Under the pieces are notes generated by a model. It made no database searches, had not been told where the DNA came from, and was given only the letters and a program-made list of their open reading frames with translations. From Dactylorhiza incarnata (Eukaryota; Streptophyta; Magnoliopsida; Asparagales; Orchidaceae), in assembly GCA_033032865.1 (NCBI GenBank), contig JAWHQI010000327.1, positions 1,178,001 to 1,242,000 of the forward strand: a DNA stretch of 64,000 bases, in the 5' to 3' direction. The position numbers and the translations under genes were made by a program. Shown here piece after piece: positions 9,136 to 20,495 of the stretch (positions are counted from its first letter, which is position 1; each line of letters starts with the position of its first letter).

Positions 9136-10652
9136 CTATCTCTTCTAGTAGAGAACAAACACAAGACCCAACGGTAAAGAAATCAACACACAAACCTTGA
9201 TTACCAAGACTATAAAGAGGGGAGGTCTGGGGGCGCTTAAGAGGGCTGCCAGGACTGGATTTCAGCAAGCAGGGACTGCACTTGGCTGTCCAGGAATGGA
9301 GACCAAATAGGAAGGTGCAGGGGGCTGTTTTGGGCAGCGAGCAAGAGGAGTCTGCTGTTCCGGATGGTCTGGACAGCACTCTGGATGGCTGCCAAGTGGC
9401 TGGACAGTACCCTGGCAGAAATTCTGGGGCTTTTGGGCTGCTGGGTGAAGGTTGGAGGTCGCTCCACGAAGGGTTGATGATGGTGAGGGGTGCTGTTAGG
9501 GAAAATTGTGGGGAAGGGGCAGCATAGTAGGCTGCTGGGTGGAGGTTTGGAGGGTGCTGGCTGGCTACGGGATGAGGTGGTGAAAGGCAGTCAGTGAGGG
9601 GAATGAATTATGAGGGTTCACGTGAGAATTAGGAGGGGGAATATGTAAAAGGTTGTGGTTCAGTTAATGGTGGGAAGTTTGGCTAAAAATAGGGGGAGTT
9701 GGGATATAGTGGGCTGCTGTTGAGGGGGTTTGAGGGAGTGGCTCCACGTGTGAATGAGAGAGGGGATTAAGGTGTTGGTTGTGAGGGAAAAGAGGGGATA
9801 GTGGGGCTTAAGTTTAGGAGGTGGTTCCTAAATAAGAGGAAGTGGGTTAGTGGGTAGTTAGGAGGTAGTGGGGAGGTGGTTAATTGGTGGTGGGGTGGTT
9901 GCCGACTGGGTGGAGGTTAGTGGTGACCGGAGGTGGCAGCCGGTGGTGGTGGTGGCTGCCGGAGCTATTTTCCGTCGATCGCCAGAAAATACGAAATGAG
10001 GAAAATCGATATGGGAGATGTAGGAGGATCACCGGAGGTGACCGGAGACGTATTCCGGTGATCGCCGGAGATGGGGTTTGTGGGTAAAGATGGCTGTTTT
10101 TGTGGGGGAATGAAGGTGGTGGTGGAGGGATATTGTGAAGGTTGGCTGTTGGAGGGAAAATATGAGGATGGCCGGCTGTTTGAGGGGAGACGTGGTGGTA
10201 GTCGGCTGTTGGAGGGGAGATGTTGGAGGGGGGATATGTTGGAGAGCAGGTTTGGGAGGGGCCGGCCAAGGGGTTTTGGGAGAGGGGTTTGCTGTCTGCT
10301 TTGGGAGGAGGGAGGAGATGGCTGTTTGGGGAGGAGGGGGGCTGTCGGGGACTTGTGGTGGTGGATGATGGTGGTGGACGGCAAGGTGGTGGGGATTCCA
10401 AGGCTTCGCACCCGGAACTCGGCTTCGGCACCGAATGACCAAAAAATGGGCTTCAATACTCCATTCTTCAATCCCTAAAATGAGAGCCCTCACCCTCTAT
10501 TTATAGATTCTAGGAGGCAACGAACGGCTATGATTGACCGATCGTCCCGACTCAAAAATACATAAAAATACATCTCGAAATAAAAAATGACAAGAACAAA
10601 AACTGCTACGATCGTCGATCCGCATAAAATGAATGGTTCCGATTCCCCATCA
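9136..10652 (-). repeat. 5' LTR of element B, distal part
   Basis: This continues the LTR interrupted by A. The minus strand begins TGATGGGG at 10652, like the TGATGCGG start of A's LTR. It holds long G/C-skewed stretches (9880-10440) that produce Pro-rich frames on the minus strand and Gly-rich frames on the plus strand; these are low complexity, not genes. The left TSD of B is lost with its 3' end. Confidence 0.7.
10497..10505 (-). promoter_or_regulatory. TATA box of element B LTR
   Basis: Minus strand reads CTATAAATAG across this site, about 150 bases inside the LTR. Confidence 0.5.
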
Positions 10653-10670
10653 CACTTGAAAGCAACTTAG

Positions 10671-10810
10671 AGTAGAAACCAGCGTATGTTTGAATCGTAA
10701 CCCTAAACCGGGTGAATACAAATGTATATAAAGACCTCATACACGTGACATATCACGTGCGTATATAGACGACATAAAATAAAACACGAATAAAACACGG
10801 ATATTCAACT
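10671..10810 (-). repeat. 3' LTR of element C
   Basis: 140 bp, matching 20496-20635 with two substitutions. Minus orientation starts AGTTGAATATCC and ends GGTTTCTACT. The polypurine tract GAGGGGGAG abuts it on the interior side. Confidence 0.92.
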
Positions 10811-12964
10811 CTCCCCCTCAAGTTGGGAATATATATTGATCATTCCCAACTTGTTAGTGTTGTTCTTGAAGTTGTCGCTGCATAGACCCTTGGTGAAGAC
10901 ATCGGCAAGCTGATCAAATGAGTTCACGAACGGAGTGCAAATATTCCCCTTGTCAAGGTGGTCCTTGAAGAAATGTCTGTCGACTTCCACATGTTTGGTT
11001 CTGTCATGCTGTTACAAGATTGTGTGCAATACTGATAGCCGCCTTGTTGTCACAGTAGATCATAATGGGATTGTTCCCCTGAAGACCTATATCACGGAGA
11101 ATAGTCTTCAACCACAGTCTCTCACAGACCCTTTGAGACATAGCCCTATACTCTTCTTCCGCACTTGAGCGAGCTACCACATTCTGCTTCTTGCTTTTCC
11201 ATGAAACGAGGTTGCCACCTACAAATGTGCAGTACCCAGTGGTAGATTTTTTGTCGTCTTGGCTACCAGCCCAATCAGCATCTGTAAACACTTCAACTTC
11301 TAATGACTGACTGTTTTTGAACAGAATCCCATGCCCTGGTGCCTTCTTGAGATATCGCAACACCCTAAAGGAAGTCTGCTGATGACGTATGGAACGAGAG
11401 TGCATATACCTGCTTAGGACTCCCACAACATATTTAATGTCAGAGCGAGTATGAGATAAGTATATAAGGCGCCCAACCAGACGTTGGTACTTTGATGCGT
11501 CCACTTTTTCCCCACTAATATCTGCATCAATTTTGTGATTAGCCTCAATAGGGGTGTCCACGGGGCACACCCCAGCATCCCAGTCTCCTCAAGAAGATCA
11601 AGAGTATACTTCCTTTGGGAGATGAAGATCCCACGTTGCGACCTCGCAACTTCAATTCCCAAGAAGTATTTCAGCTTTCTCAGATCCTTGACTTCAAATT
11701 CTTTGCCTAGCTGATTTTTCAAGTGATTGATCTCCTCCAGGTAGTCTCCGGTGATGATGATGTCATCCACATATACAATAATGATAGAAACCTGAGCACC
11801 CTTCCTCTTGATAAAAAGAGTGTGATCAGCTTGACTTTGAGTGTACCAATGTTGAAGCATGGTCTGGTAAAAACGTCCGAACCATGCTCTTGGAGACTGC
11901 TTCAGGCCGTACAGGGATTTTAGAAGGCGACAGACCTTCCCCTTGGACCCTTTGATAATAGAGCTTGGGGGGATATCCATGTAGACTTCCTCTTCCAGAT
12001 CACCATTCAAGAACGCATTCTTAATATCAAGCTGCAGAAGCTCCCATTTACGACTCGCAGCACAGGAGAGAAGTACACGAATTGAGTTCATCTTCGTAAC
12101 ATGAGCAAATGTCTCCTGATAGTCAATGCCCTGAGCTTGGGTATATCCCTGAGCCACCAAACGAGCCTTGTACCGCTCCACCACTCCATCTTGATTTTGT
12201 TTGACTGTGAAGACCCAACGGGATCCAACCGTTCGCTTCCCAGGAGGAAGACAAGCAAGCCGCCATGTCTTATTTTTATCCAAGGCACATAGTTCCTCCA
12301 TTGCCTGTTTCCACTCAGGTATTTGAACAGCCTCCTGCCAAGTCTTAGGAATCACAATAGATGAGAGAGAAGAGATAAAGGCTTTATGGGCCTGAGAGAG
12401 GTGATTGTAACAAATGTAGTTGGCAATTGGGTGTTTGGTGCCACCCTTTTTACCTATAAGACCGGCAAGAGGAACATGGAGGTCATCGTGAGAATCTGGT
12501 GCGGAGACAGTCACCGGCACTGGCGGAACATCCTCGATCTGCACTTGTTTAACAGTCGTAAGACGACGGGAGTAGGTGTAGAGTATAGGTGGAGCGGAAC
12601 TGGAGGGAACAAGAGCAGTGAGAGGAGTGGCAACGACAGGAAGAGGAACAGGAAGAGGAGGATTGACAATAGGAAGAGGGTAATCAATGGTCTCGTCACC
12701 ATTACTGGTCGTCTCCCCCTGACGAGGACCAAAGTACGACTCCCCCTCACGAAATGTGACATCCACCGTGCAATAGTAGCGACGAGTCGGAGGGTGATAA
12801 CAACGATACCCTTTGGTGGTAGGAGAGTAACCAACAAAAACACACCGAAGGGAACACGCATCAAGTTTATCACGATGTGGGGTATGGACGTGGACAAAAC
12901 ACACAGAGCCAAAGATGCGAGGGGCAAGATGAGAGGTGTGGCAATGTGGTTTTTGGCAAGACAT
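10805..12964 (-). pseudogene. Copia RT-RNase H of element C
   Basis: These domains copy RNA into DNA and remove the RNA strand. From 12964 the frame carries the integrase tail (RIFGSVCFVHVHTPHRDKLD), a Pro/Ser linker, then RT from about 12300 (WRLACLPPGKRTVGSRWVF) with the catalytic YVDDIIITGD. A frameshift near 11570 moves to the RNase H frame (DADWAGSQDDKKSTTGYCTF). A second, near 11010, precedes the last 61 codons (MEVDRHFFKDHLDKG ... YSQLEGES). The final Ser codon and stop come from the first six LTR bases. Confidence 0.85.
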
Positions 12965-15137
12965 GATAGAGGCGTATGAAAGGAGAGGGCACGATAAGGA
13001 AGACGGTTGATGAGATGAGCGACAGTGAGAACAGCATCACCCCAGTAGGATTTAGGAAGATGCATAGCAATGAGGAAACACCGGGCCACCTCTAGCAAGT
13101 GCCTATTCTTCCGTTCAGCCACCCCATTTTCAGTGGAAGTGTGGATGCACGTGGTTTGATGTATGATGCCATGGTCGACAAGATAGGCCCCAAAAACTCC
13201 CCGGTCGTCATATTCCCCACCATTATCACTACGAAACACGCGTATTTTACCGCCAAATTGTTGGGTCACCATCGTATGAAAAGTTTGAAAACAAGAAAGC
13301 ACATCACTTTTCTTTTTAAGCAAATAAAGCCACGTAGTGCGGGAGTGACAATCAATGAACGTAACAAACCATTTATAACCAGATAAAGATAACACCGGGG
13401 ACGGGCCCCAAACATCAGAGTGAATAACATCAAATGGACATAAACTAGGAACGGATAAATGACTAGTACGCCGACGGAAATGTTTAGATTGTTCACAAGC
13501 ATCACAAGAAAATGTCTGAATTAACTGATGAAAAACAGGAAACAGCTTAGTAACATATAAATGAGAAGGGTGTCCAAGGCCCTGATGCCAGCGTCGGATG
13601 TCATGGAGAGTCGGGGATCTGGTGGAAGAGAGAGCACTGGGAGAGGACTGGTTTAGCAAGTACAGTCCGCCAACATTCCTACCACTGCCAAGCGTCCGCC
13701 CCATACCCAGATCCTGAAACACACAAATATCAGGAAAGAAAGTCACGAAACAGTGTAAAGAGTTAGTCAAATGACTAATAGAAAGTAAATTTCGGGAAAA
13801 AGAGGGAACATGCAAAACAGAGGACAAGGATAGGTCGGGAGAACAAGGGACAGTCCCTTTACCAGCGATGGCGGAGAGAGAGCCATTTGCAACAATAACC
13901 TTATCACGACCAGAAAGATGAGTATAAGAGGTAAAACCTGAGGCAGAGCCAGTCATGTGGTCGGTCGCACCCGAGTCGATAATCCACTCAGAAGGAGTGG
14001 AAGACACAACATGAGCACTGGACAGACCTGAAGTGGCAACAACAGCATGAGAGGCAGCATGAGCAGAGTCTGTGTGGGAGCGCAGCATGCGTCGGAAGGC
14101 CTCTAATTCACCAGCAGATAGGCCTCCAGAGGTGTCCTCCAGAACCTCAGTAGAGTGTGCAGAAGACTGAGAGCGATCACCAGAGTGACGACCACCACTA
14201 CCACGGTATCCACCTCTACCACGGTATCCACCTCTACCACGGGTACTGGACCCCCGACCACTAGGAGCAAGGTGCGGGTGCAGGCGAAAACAAGAGTTTT
14301 TGGTATGACTAGTCTTCCCACAATGACCACAAACAGGAGGAGGTCCACGAGATACCCCAGCCAGCGCAGAGTGATCAGTGGCGGGGCCGAGAGTGCGATG
14401 ACGATTCTCATCACTGAGGAGCATGCTAAAGGCCTCTCGAAGAGAGGGAAGTGGCTCACGATGGAGAACATGTAAGCGAACAACGTCAAACTCCATGTTG
14501 AGCCCCATAAGAAACACGTGAACCCTGAATCGATCTTTATCTTTCTGAAGAGCCACCGCATCAGTCGTACAAGCAGCCGTGAAAGTACTGAAGAAATCCA
14601 GCTCCTGATAAAGGCGCTCAAACTCAGAATAGTAGGTGGCAATGGTCATAGTCCCCTGCTTCAGTTCCAGAACACGGCGAGTGAGCTCATACACTTGCAT
14701 CGAACTACCTGCCTGGGAGTAGGTATCACGAGCCCTGGTCCAAATATCGTAGGCGGAGTCCAACGACATATAACTACGATACACCTGAGGGGACATCGAG
14801 TGAAGTAACCACCAGACGACCAACGAATTGTCCGCATCCCATTTGCGCAGGAGGGATCGGTGTGTGGTGGCTCAGCAGTGGTACTATCAATAAGTCCATA
14901 TAGCTGGTGGCTGGGAATAGCATGTTGGGCCGCCCTGGACCATTCCAGATAATTTGTGCCATCCAAGGCAACGGTAGTAATCTTCAACGAGCTAGACTGG
15001 CCATGACTCCTCGGAGGATCACCCGAGGAACCGATCAAAGGGCCGGATCGGGGAGCCGAGGAACCAGAAAGAGCACCGGATTGAGAAGGAGGGGAGACAA
15101 TGGAGGGATCATCCATCGTAGAGAACGAAGAGATCAA
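12965..15137 (-). pseudogene. Copia gag-protease-integrase of element C
   Basis: Gag begins MISSFSTMDDPS at 15137. After a frameshift near 14845 it continues in the 14823 frame with the gag core (YDIWTRARDTYSQAGSSMQV). A CCHC knuckle (CGHCGKTSHTKNSC), protease (WIIDSGATDHMTG), GAG-pre-integrase (RRWHQGLGHPS) and integrase core (VIHSDVWGPSPVLSL, then FRSDNGGEYDD and NGVAERKN) follow. The frame is lost again in the integrase-RT linker near 12970. It is very close to element D at the protein level. Confidence 0.88.
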
Positions 15138-15153
15138 ATAAAGTGAAAATACA

Positions 15154-15251
15154 AGTTGAATATAATTATTATGTTTTTATGTTTTTTTATTTTGGAACTA
15201 TATATGTACGCCCGGTTTAGGGCATTTGGATCTGATCAATTACGTTCGACT
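15154..15251 (+). repeat. 5' LTR of element D
   Basis: 98 bp, identical to the 3' LTR. It shares only AGTTGAATAT and CCCGGTTTAGGG with the LTR of C. Confidence 0.92.
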
Positions 15252-15263
15252 TGGTATCAAAGC
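15252..15263 (+). other. Primer-binding site of element D
   Basis: TGGTATCAAAGC directly abuts the LTR with no spacer. It is a tRNA-iMet type PBS with one change. Confidence 0.9.
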
Positions 15264-15645
15264 GAAAGGGAAATTTCCGCCGCTCCTTTGTCGCGTCGCC
15301 TGCTTCCGCTCGACGTCTCCCGCGCCGATCTCCTGCGCTCCTCTCTCCGCCAGCAAGGCTCGCGCTCCTCTCGCCGATCTCCCGTCGCCTGCTCGCCGCC
15401 AGCAGGGCTCGCCGTGAGCGGCTGGATGCGTTAGCCGACGCATCTCCTCCAGTCGGCCGACGCATCTCCTCCATTAGCAGGGCTCGCCCTTTTTTTCCGC
15501 CTTCTCTTTCGGCTTGCCGTTTTGTCCTCCATGGGGGCTGCCGGAGACGCCTCTCTTCCATCCTCGGGTGCTCTCTTCGTTTTTCAGATTTAGTCTGCAC
15601 CCGTAGGATGTTCTCTCATTCCTCTTGAGATCTTCTTTTTTCTCT

Positions 15646-17895
15646 ATGGGAGATACTTCCAGCCCAGATCCTTCCACTTTTTCTCCCTCTTCTCAATCCG
15701 GTGCTCTTCCCGGATCTTTGGCCCCTCCATCTTCGGCTCTTCCGGTTGATGCTTTGCATCGTTCCTCGGGTGATCCTCCTCGGAGTCATGGCCAGTCTTT
15801 GAAGATTACTACAGTCGCCTTGGATGGCACAAATTACCTGGAATGGTCTAGGGCGGCTCAACATGCGATTCGCAGCCACCAGTTGTATGGTCTTATTGAT
15901 GGTACTATTGTTGAGCCATCACGTTCCGATCCCTCGTGGCGCAAATGGGATGCGGACAATTCGTTGGTCGTCTCGTGGCGGCTTCATTCGATGTCCCCTC
16001 AGGTGTATCGAAGCTATATGTTGTTGGACTCCGCATATGATATTTGGACGAGAGCCCGTGATACTTACTCCCATGCAGGCAGTTCGATGCAGGTATATGA
16101 GCTCACTCGCCGTGTTCTGGAATTGAGACAGGGGACTATGCCCGTTGCCGCCTACTACTCTGAGTTTGAGCGTCTTTATCAGGAGTTGGACTTCTTTAAT
16201 ACCTTTACTGCTGCTTGTACGGTTGATGCGGTGGCACTTCAGAAGGATAAAGACCGTTTCTGTGTTCATGTCTTCCTTATGGGCCTTAGCATGGAGTTTG
16301 ATGCTGTTCGTCTGCACATTCTCCATCGTGAGCCTCTTCCCTCCCTTCGGGAGGCATTCAGCATGCTCCTCAGTGATGAGAATCGCCGTCGCACTCTTGG
16401 TTCTGCTACCGATCACTCTGCGCTGGCAAGTATGACTCGTGGTCCTTCCCCTGTTTGTAGTCATTGCGGGAAGACAGGCCATGTCAAAAGCTCTTGTTTT
16501 CGTCTGCACCCGCACCTTGCTCCAAGTGGTCGGGGCTCTGGTACCCGCGGTAGAGGAGGGTACCGTGGTGGTGGTGGTGGTCGTCCCTCTGATAGCCGCT
16601 CTCAGTCTTCTGCTCACTCTACTGCCGTTCTGGACGATACCTCTGGAGGCCTGTCTACCGCTGAGTTAGAGGCCTTCCGACGCTTGTTGCGCTCTCACAC
16701 TGACTCTACTCCTGCTTCCTCCCATGCTGCTGTTGCCACTTCAGGTCTGTCCAGTGCTCATGCCGTGTCTTCCACACCTTCCGAGTGGATAATCGACTCA
16801 GGTGCGACCGACCACATGACTGGCTCTGCCTCAGGTTTTACCTCCTATACTCCCCTTTCTGGTCGTGATAAGGTTATTGCTGCCAATGGCTCCCTCTCTG
16901 CCATTGCCGGTAAAGGGACAGTTCCATGTTCTCCTGACCTATCACTTTCCTCTGTTTTACATGTTCCTTCTTTTCCCAGAAATTTACTCTCTATTAGTCA
17001 CTTGACTAACTCATTACACTGTTCTGTGACATTCTTTCCTGATGTTTGGGTTTTTCAGGATCTGACTACGAGGCGGACACTTGGCAGTGGTAGGAATGTC
17101 GGCGGCCTGTACTTGCTGAACCAGTCTTCTCCCAGTGCCCTATCTTCCACCAGATCTCCGACTCTTGATGATCTTCGACGATGGCATCAGTGCCTTGGCC
17201 ACCCTTCTCCTTTATATCTTACAAAATTGTTTCCTGCTTTTCATCATTTACTTCCGTCATTTTCTTGTGATGCTTGTGAACAATCTAAACATGTACGGTG
17301 TCGTTCTACTCATTTGTCTGTCCCTAGTCTGTATCCTTTTGATGTTATTCACTCTGATGTTTGGGGTCCATCCCCTGTTCTCTCTTTATCTGGATTTAGA
17401 TGGTTTGTAACGTTTATTGATTGCTACTCTCGCACTACTTGGCTTTATATGCTTAAAAAGAAAAGTGACGTTCTTTCTTGCTTTCAAAACTTTCATAAGA
17501 TGGTGGTCCAACAATTCGGAGGCACAATACGTGTGTTACGTAGTGATAATGGTGGAGAATATGATGATCGCGGTGTCTTTGGGGCTTATCTTGCGGACCA
17601 TGGTATAATCCATCAAACTACATGTGTCCACACCTCCACTCAAAATGGGGTGGCCGAACGGAAGAATCAGCAGTTGCTGGAGGTGGCCCGGTGCTTACTT
17701 CTTTCTATGCACCTCCCTAAATCCTATTGGGGGGATGGTGTTCTTACCGCCGCACATCTCATTAACCGCCTTCCGTCCCGTGCTCTCTCGTTTGCTATGC
17801 CTCTCTCTCGCCTAGAACAAAAACACATTGTCCACACCTCATCTTCCCCCTCGTATCTTCGGCTCCGTGTGTTTTGTTCATGTCCATACCCCGCA
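15646..17895 (+). pseudogene. Copia gag-protease-integrase of element D
   Basis: The frame is open from 15625; the ATG at 15646 (MGDTSSPDPSTF) resembles the second Met of the C copy and is the preferred start. Domains in order: gag core (GTNYLEWSRAAQHAI; YDIWTRARDTYSHAG), CCHC knuckle CSHCGKTGHVKSSC, Gly/Arg-rich stretch, protease WIIDSGATDHMTG, GAG-pre-integrase DDLRRWHQCLGHPS, integrase core (VIHSDVWGPSPVLSL; VLRSDNGGEYDD; NGVAERKN). About 750 codons are uninterrupted. The frame ends in the integrase-RT linker near 17820-17895, where a frameshift leads to the RT frame. Confidence 0.9.
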
Positions 17896-19177
17896 TCGTG
17901 ATAAACTTGATGCGTGGTCCCTTCGATGTGTTTTTGTTGGTTATTCTTCTACCACCAAAGGGTATAGATGTTATCACCCTCCGACACGTCAGTATTATTG
18001 TACTGTCGATGTCACCTTTCGTGAGGGGGAGTCGTACTTTGGTCCTCGTCAGGGGGAGATGATTAGTACTGGTGCCGAGATGACCGACTCCCCGCTTCCG
18101 ATTTGTGCTACTCATCCTTCTGTTCCTGCTCCTCCACCTGATCCCGTTCCGCCACCTGCTCCTGTTCCTTCTACCTCCGCTCCTCCGATCATATACACAT
18201 ACTCCCGCCGTCCCACGACTGTTGAGCATGTGCAGACTGAAGATGTTCCGCCAGTACCGGTGAATGCCTCCAGCCCAGATTCTGATGACGACCTCCATAT
18301 TCCTCTTGCCCGTCTTATAGGTAAGAAGGGTAGCACTAAACATCCCATTGCCAACTACATTCGTTATGATCACCTTTCTCAGGCACATCAAGCCTTTGTT
18401 TCTTCTCTTTCATCTATTGTTATCCCTAAGACATGGCAGAAGGCTGCTCAGATACCTGAATGGAAAGCGGCAATGGAGGAGGAATTGCGTGCCCTGGACA
18501 AGAATAAAACATGGCAGCTGGTGAGCCTTCCTCCAGGGAAGCGAACGGTCGGATCCCGTTGGGTATTCACAGTTAAACAAAACCAAGATGGTGTTGTGGA
18601 GCGGTATAAAGCTCGTTTGGTGGCTCAGGGATATACCCAGGCCCAGGGCATTGACTACCAGGAGACCTTTGCTCCTGTTGCTAAGATGAACTCAATCCGC
18701 GTTCTTTTTTCTGTTGCTACAAGTCGTAGCTGGGAACTACTTCAGCTAGATATCAAGAATGCTTTTTTGAATGGTGATCTGGAGGAGGAGGTATACATGG
18801 ATATTCCGTCGGGCTCTGTTATCAAAGGGTCCAAGGGGAAGGTGTGCCGGGTTCTAAAATCTCTGTACGGCTTGAAGCAGTCTCCGAGAGCGTGGTTTGG
18901 GCGTTTTTACAAGTTCATGCTTCAACTTGGGTACACTCAAAGTCATGCTGACCACACACTCTTTATTAAGAGAAAAGGTGCCCAGGTCTCTATTCTTATT
19001 GTGTATGTGGACGACATCATCATTACCGGGGATCACATGGAGGAGATCATTTACTTGAAGGAACAACTGAGCAAGGAATTTGAAGTTAAAGACCTGGGAA
19101 AGCTGAAATATTTCTTGGGAATTGAAGTGACAAGGTCTCAACAAGGGATCTTCATCTCCCAAAAAAGTATACTCTAG
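17828..19177 (+). pseudogene. Copia reverse transcriptase of element D
   Basis: It opens with the integrase tail (RIFGSVCFVHVHTPHRDKLD), followed by a Pro/Asp linker. RT starts near 18480 (WQLVSLPPGKRTVGSRWVF), with KARLVAQGYTQAQGIDYQET, the Asp-bearing LLQLDIKNAFLNGDLEE, LKSLYGLKQSPRAWF and catalytic YVDDIIITGD. The frame ends at 19177 just after GIFISQKS by a small indel; the RNase H part resumes in another frame. Confidence 0.9.
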
Positions 19178-19197
19178 ATCTTCTTGAAGAGACTGGG

Positions 19198-19971
19198 ATG
19201 CTTGGGTGTGCACCAGTGGACACCCCCATTGAGGCTAATCACAAAATTGATGCAGATACTAGTGGAGAAAAGGTGGATGTCTCAAAATACCAACGTTTGG
19301 TTGGACGACTCATATACCCGTCCCATACTCGCCCTGACATTACGTATGCTGTGGGGGTCCTAAGTAGGTATATGCATTCTCCTTCCATTCGTCATCAGCA
19401 GGCGGCCTTTAGAGTGCTACGGTATCTCAAAAAGGCACCCGGCCGTGGGATCCTTTTCAAAAACGGCCAATCTTTAGAAGTTGAAGTGTTTACAGATGCT
19501 GATTGAGCTGGTAGTCAAGATGACAGAAAATCAACTACAGGGTACTGCACTTTTGTGGGAGGCAACCTCGTTTCATGGAGGAGCAAGAAGCAAAATGTGG
19601 TAGCTCGATCAAGTGCAGAGGCAGAGTATAGGGCAATGGCACAAGGTGTTTGTGAAGGATTGTGGTTGAGGACTCTCCTTCGGGACATTGGCCTTCAGGG
19701 GAACAATCCTATCACGATCTATTGCGACAACAAAGCCGCCATCAGTATTGCGCACAATCCAGTGCAACATGATAGAACCAAACATGTGGAAGTTGATAGA
19801 CATTTCATCAAGGATCACCTCGACAAAGGGAATATCTGCACTCCTTTTGTGAACTCATCCGATCAGCTTGTGGACGTCTTCACCAAGGGTTTATACAACG
19901 ACAACTTCAAGGACAACACAAACAAGTTGGGAATGATCAATATATATTCCCAACTTGAGGGGGAGAGTTGA
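19198..19971 (+). pseudogene. Copia RT end and RNase H of element D
   Basis: The frame has one internal stop at 19504-19506, where the C copy has Trp in DADWAGS. It then continues through TGYCTFVGGNLVSWR, SKKQNVVARSSAEAEYRAMA and YCDNKAAISIAHNPVQHDRT to YSQLEGES. The Ser codon and TGA stop at 19966-19971 are the first six bases of the 3' LTR. Confidence 0.88.
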
Positions 19972-20063
19972 ATATAATTATTATGTTTTTATGTTTTTTT
20001 ATTTTGGAACTATATATGTACGCCCGGTTTAGGGCATTTGGATCTGATCAATTACGTTCGACT
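19966..20063 (+). repeat. 3' LTR of element D
   Basis: 98 bp, identical to 15154-15251. The polypurine tract TGAGGGGGAG (19956-19965) abuts it. Confidence 0.92.
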
Positions 20064-20068
20064 GTACA

Positions 20069-20483
20069 TCCTACAGGTGCCCCTTAGATCTGGAAGCCGA
20101 AGAGAACACCAGAGGATGAGAGGGTGGTGTCTCCGGCATCCCCCATGGAGGACAAAACCGCAGCCGGAATTGGAGGAAGGGGCGCCGGTGACGAGCAACT
20201 GGATCGGCTGGATCTGGATCGGCTGGCTCAGGGATGAAAGATGGATGAGGCTAATTCATCCCATCTCCCAACAAAGACGTGCTAAGCAGAGGTCGACGTC
20301 ACAGGCGTCAGGGATCGGCGGAAGCGGGATCGGCGGAAGCGGCTTACGCCAGCGAAGGGATCGACGACGTCGAGGGATCTGGCGCAGAAACTGGATCGGA
20401 GACCCCTTGACGCGATGCGAACGAGAGGCGAGGCGAGGATCAGGATCGGCGACGCGAGGCGAGAGCGGGATCTACGCCTCCTT
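20069..20483 (-). other. 5' leader of element C, separated from its gag by D
   Basis: This lies between the PBS of C (20484) and the insertion point of D. The piece TGTAGGATGTAC at the D junction matches the sequence just before gag in element D itself (CCGTAGGATGTTC near 15601), confirming that it is the same leader. It includes short GGATCGGCGGAAGC repeats near 20312-20340. No coding region is seen. Confidence 0.75.
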
Positions 20484-20495
20484 CCTCTGATACCA
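20484..20495 (-). other. Primer-binding site of element C
   Basis: Minus strand reads TGGTATCAGAGG and abuts the LTR edge at 20496 without a spacer. Confidence 0.88.

Larger units (their letters stand above)
2847..10652 (-). mobile_element. Element B: 3'-truncated Gypsy-like LTR retrotransposon, interrupted by element A
   Basis: In minus-strand order it has a 5' LTR (10652 to 3651, split by A), a tRNA-iMet type PBS, and the N-terminal part of a gag-like ORF, then stops at the junction with the Copia fragment near 2847. The 3' LTR and the rest of the interior are missing. Related to A: both LTRs end in TGACGC(T/A)GGACG read from the PBS side, and both ORFs share an Arg/Tyr-rich N-terminal layout. 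The 5' LTR is about 1.77 kb when A is removed. Confidence 0.75.
15154..20063 (+). mobile_element. Element D: Copia retrotransposon nested in C, opposite orientation
   Basis: Two identical 98-bp LTRs (15154-15251 and 19966-20063) flank a complete Copia interior. Flanks are ATACA (15149-15153) and GTACA (20064-20068), a 5-bp TSD with one change. LTR ends are AGTTGA...CGACT, the same AGT...ACT type as C. Gag, protease, integrase, RT and RNase H are in order. Two frameshifts and one stop break the polyprotein. It belongs to the same family as C by protein but its LTR is shorter and largely different. Confidence 0.93.

Noticed and set aside
9880..10493. Long Pro-rich and Gly-rich frames on both strands in the B LTR
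   Set aside because: Low-complexity strand-skewed sequence, no domain and no conserved start.
18600..19100. Working reverse transcriptase in D
   Set aside because: The RT core motifs are intact but the polyprotein is split by frameshifts before and after, plus a stop in RNase H.
15156..20061. LTR ends of D and C set at TGAATAT... to fit TG...CA
   Set aside because: The 3' ends do not end in CA and no TSD fits; AGT...ACT gives an exact TSD for C and 4 of 5 bases for D.
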